Shown here: piece after piece, positions 5,352-7,566 of the stretch
Position numbering within the stretch: the stretch's first letter is position 1
Layout of the letters: every line of letters begins with the position of its first letter
NCBI GenBank assembly: GCA_017629395.1
Contig: JAGBXH010000020.1
Coordinates: 1-7,566 of the forward strand
Direction: 5' to 3'
Source of the DNA: Clostridia bacterium
GTDB lineage: Bacteria; Bacillota; Clostridia; Oscillospirales; CAG-272
DNA length: 7,566 bases
Program-made: the position numbers and the translations under genes
The notes under the pieces: model-generated
Databases searched by the model: none
What the model was told of the DNA's origin: nothing
Seen by the model: only the letters and a program-made list of their open reading frames with translations

Positions 5352-6093
5352 GCTGCAGGTCAATATTTACCAAACGCGTGCCGAAATGGGCGCTGCTGCC
5401 GCGCAAGATATCAAAAGCAAGCTCTGTCAGCTGCTGGCAGTAAAGCCGCAGGTCAACGTCATCTTTGCCGCTGCGCCCTCGCAAAACGAGGTGCTTGCAA
5501 GCCTGGTTGCAAATAAAGATATCGATTGGAGTCGTATCAACGCCTATCATATGGATGAATACATCGGTCTTGACGCGAATGCACCGCAGGGCTTTGGCAA
5601 TTTTTTGCGCGCGCACATCTTTGATTGCGTGCCGTTTGCAAGCGTCAATCTGATCGACGTTACTGCCCGTGATGCAGAAGCCGAGGCTGCCCGCTACGGT
5701 GCGCTGCTGGATGAGAATCCTGCCGACGTTGTCGTCATGGGCATTGGCGAGAACGGTCATATTGCCTTTAACGATCCTCCCGTTGCGGATTTTCGCGATC
5801 CTAAAACGGTCAAGGCGGTCAAGCTGGACGAGATCTGCAGGCAGCAACAGGTCAACGACGGCTGCTTTGCGTCGATCGATCAAGTCCCCACGCACGCCCT
5901 TACCGTTACCGTGCCTGCGCTGACGCGCGCACCGTATCTGTTTTGCATCGTGCCTGCACCTGCCAAGGCGTGGGCGGTGAAGGAAACGCTGACGGGCAGC
6001 ATTGACGAGCACTGTCCCGCAAGCGTGCTGCGCACGCATGACAACGCGATTTTGTATCTCGACCGCGACAGCGCGGCATTGCTTGCGCCATGA
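5338..6093 (+). CDS. nagB: NagB-like glucosamine-6-phosphate deaminase/isomerase (variant active site)
   Basis: The 251-residue protein aligns in plan with glucosamine-6-phosphate deaminase, which converts glucosamine 6-phosphate to fructose 6-phosphate and ammonia in the cytosol. HMDEYIGL (71-78) carries the catalytic Asp (D73) and GIGENGHIAFNDPP (135-148) the His loop. Relative to the E. coli enzyme the position of Asp141 is Asn139, His143 is kept as H141, and the position of Glu148 is Asp146. Asn at the first position is, as I recall, also found in other Gram-positive NagB proteins, so the Asp146 change is the more telling one. It may be a sub-family acting on a related amino-sugar phosphate. 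The ATG at 5338 is preferred over a TTG at 5332 because GGAGGAG (5324-5330) is seven bases from it and only one from the TTG. It overlaps the preceding gene by 14 bases and the next by four. Confidence 0.85.
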   Translation: MKADKLQVNIYQTRAEMGAAAAQDIKSKLCQLLAVKPQVNVIFAAAPSQNEVLASLVANKDIDWSRINAYHMDEYIGLDANAPQGFGNFLRAHIFDCVPFASVNLIDVTARDAEAEAARYGALLDENPADVVVMGIGENGHIAFNDPPVADFRDPKTVKAVKLDEICRQQQVNDGCFASIDQVPTHALTVTVPALTRAPYLFCIVPAPAKAWAVKETLTGSIDEHCPASVLRTHDNAILYLDRDSAALLAP

Positions 6094-7238
6094 TCGGGAT
6101 CAGAAGCGATAAGATCATACTCGAAAACGCGCTGCTTGACGGGTATGTGTATATAAAGGAAGGAAGAATTGCTTTTGTGATGAGTGCAGCGCTTGCGTGT
6201 GATACGGTTTACGATTACACGGGGAAGTACGTCAGCCCGGGGCTGATCGATCTGCACACCCACGGTGCAGGAGGGCACGGCTTTACGGATACCTCGCCAA
6301 AGGAAGTCGTGAAGGGCTGCAACGTGCACCTCTTGCATGGCACGACTACCATTTTGCCCACCGTGATGGCTGCTCCGTTTGATGTGATGCAACGCTCCTT
6401 GCGGGATATTTCCGCTGCAAAAAAGAGCGGGCTGGTCAAAAGCAACCTGATCGGTGCGCATCTGGAGGGACCTTATTTGTCCGCTGCGCAGGCAGGGGCA
6501 CAATGCCCAACGTATATCACACCCCCTATACCCAAGGAATATGAAACGCTGATAGGAGAGTACGGTGCCGATATCGCCCGCTGGACCTACGCGCCCGAAA
6601 ATGACCCCGACGGCACGTTTGCCGCCTATTTGCAAGAGCACGGCATTCTGCCCTCGGCGGGGCATACAAATGCCAAATATCCGGACGTCGCCACGGCGAT
6701 CGAGCACGGCATGCGCCTGATCACGCACCTGTATTCCTGCACCTCAACTGTCACGCGCGATCACGGCTTCCGCTCCTTGGGCGTGATCGAAAGTGCCTTT
6801 TTGCGCGACGAGCTTTACGTGGAGATCATTGCGGACGGCAAGCATCTGCCGCCCGAGCTGGTGCGCATGATCGTCAAGATCAAGGGCGTGGATAAGGTTG
6901 CGCTGGTGACAGACAGCCTGGATATTGCCGCAACCGATCTTCGGGAGGGGCAATTCAAGGGCGGCAGTGCCTTCATTGTGGAGGACGGAGTTTGCAAGCT
7001 GCCTGACCGCACGGCGTTTGCAGGCAGTATTGCCACGGCGGACCGCCTGGTTCGCGTCATGCGTGACGAGTGCGGATTTGACATCATCGATGCGGTGCGT
7101 ATGATGTCCGCCACCCCTGCCGCACTGCTCGGACTTCATAAGGGCAGCATCAAAGTCGGCATGGATGCGGATCTTATCATATTTGACGAGAGCATCAACG
7201 TCAGCGACGTATTCGTCGGTGGCATCAAAATGATTTGA
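6090..7238 (+). CDS. nagA: NagA-like N-acetylglucosamine-6-phosphate deacetylase
   Basis: At 382 residues this is of normal length for this amidohydrolase, which removes acetate from N-acetylglucosamine 6-phosphate to feed NagB. The fold order is clear: N-terminal beta-sandwich strand, PGLIDLHTHGAGG (50-62) with metal-type H56 and H58, HLEGPYL (124-130) with E126, SAGHTNA (189-195) with H192, H213 in ITHLYS, IADGKH (247-252) with H252, TDSLD (274-278) with D275, and a C-terminal GMDADLIIFD strand. Two substrate-loop motifs differ from the usual enzyme: the HLxNAM region reads HLYSCT, and the motif after the catalytic Asp is Ser-Leu rather than Ala-Met/Thr. The start overlaps the nagB stop as ATGA and lacks a visible Shine-Dalgarno, so translation probably depends on ribosomes finishing nagB. 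Confidence 0.88.
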   Translation: MIGIRSDKIILENALLDGYVYIKEGRIAFVMSAALACDTVYDYTGKYVSPGLIDLHTHGAGGHGFTDTSPKEVVKGCNVHLLHGTTTILPTVMAAPFDVMQRSLRDISAAKKSGLVKSNLIGAHLEGPYLSAAQAGAQCPTYITPPIPKEYETLIGEYGADIARWTYAPENDPDGTFAAYLQEHGILPSAGHTNAKYPDVATAIEHGMRLITHLYSCTSTVTRDHGFRSLGVIESAFLRDELYVEIIADGKHLPPELVRMIVKIKGVDKVALVTDSLDIAATDLREGQFKGGSAFIVEDGVCKLPDRTAFAGSIATADRLVRVMRDECGFDIIDAVRMMSATPAALLGLHKGSIKVGMDADLIIFDESINVSDVFVGGIKMI

Positions 7239-7256
7239 TTAGAAAGGAAACAGACT

Positions 7257-7566
7257 ATGAAAAAGCTGAGAGTTGCTATTATCGGACAGGGAAGAAGCGG
7301 ACGCAATATTCACGGTGCATTTTATCTTTCGGATGCCAATTCGCTTTTTGAGGTAGCCTGCGTGGTGGATGCCGACGAGCACCGCCGTGCGCTGGCGGCA
7401 AACGATTTTCCGCAGGCAGAGATTCTTTCGGACTATCGCGAGCTGCTTGGACGCAAGGACGTTGATCTGGTGGTCAACGCGTCTTATTCCGAGATGCATT
7501 ATCCTATTTCCAAGGAGCTTTTGGAGCATGGATTTAACGTGCCGTGCGAAAAGCCCTTTGGGCGCA
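7257..7566 (+). CDS. Second Gfo/Idh/MocA-family oxidoreductase (partial, runs off the right edge)
   Basis: The first 103 residues contain a canonical nucleotide-binding loop GQGRSG (10-15) after the first strand, a second strand ending VVDAD (36-40) that would contact the nucleotide, LVVNAS (71-76), and the catalytic EKP motif (98-100). This is the NAD(P)-binding half of a Gfo/Idh/MocA dehydrogenase; the substrate domain is outside the window. AAAGGA eight or so bases before the ATG sets the start, 18 bases after the nagA stop, so it belongs to the same operon. Unlike the operon's first gene, it keeps both GxGxxG and EKP, so it is not a simple duplicate and probably carries the standard redox chemistry. 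Confidence 0.86.
   Translation, partial: MKKLRVAIIGQGRSGRNIHGAFYLSDANSLFEVACVVDADEHRRALAANDFPQAEILSDYRELLGRKDVDLVVNASYSEMHYPISKELLEHGFNVPCEKPFGR

Noticed and set aside
5290..6728. Minus-strand frames opposite nagB and nagA
   Set aside because: They cover well-recognised coding sequence on the other strand and show no domain of their own.

Overview
The window looks like chromosomal DNA of a Gram-positive, Clostridia-type bacterium, plausibly a gut Oscillospirales-like anaerobe. The reasons are the sigma-A consensus promoters, the strong GGAGG-type ribosome binding sites, the intrinsic terminators, a TasA/camelysin-like SipW-dependent type of secreted protein, and tightly packed genes of moderate GC. 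The taxonomic placement is inference. Two transcription units diverge from an intergenic region of about 640 bp (2983-3622).

Left unit (minus strand, read from about 3108 down past base 1). A perfect TTGACA-17-TATAAT promoter drives a leader that holds a terminator-like hairpin and a 14-bp palindrome. Next come a TetR-family regulator (2982-2380), an HD-GYP domain fused to a degenerate EAL domain (2346-955), a membrane-anchored TasA-like protein (958-224), a GC-rich element that can fold into a multi-branched RNA (about 111-232), and the first 16 codons of another signal-peptide-bearing protein (48-1). I read this as a TetR-controlled operon joining a cyclic-di-GMP protein to extracellular matrix or fibre-type proteins.

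Intergenic region. It holds back-to-back promoters, two identical copies of a 16-nt sequence containing a near-perfect palindrome (candidate TetR operators), a possible plus-strand non-coding RNA (about 3183-3464) ending in an intrinsic terminator, a minus-strand terminator, and a good promoter for the right-hand unit.

Right unit (plus strand, 3564 to the window end). Four complete genes overlap head to tail: a Gfo/Idh/MocA-type oxidoreductase, a sugar phosphate isomerase/epimerase-type TIM barrel, a NagB-like deaminase/isomerase and a NagA-like N-acetylglucosamine-6-phosphate deacetylase. A second, partial Gfo/Idh/MocA oxidoreductase follows. NagA and NagB give the core deacetylation/deamination route from an N-acetylated amino-sugar phosphate to fructose 6-phosphate. 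The oxidoreductases and TIM barrel, together with altered active-site positions in both Nag proteins, suggest the operon handles a modified or unusual amino sugar rather than plain GlcNAc. No transporter, kinase, tRNA, CRISPR array or mobile element is visible.
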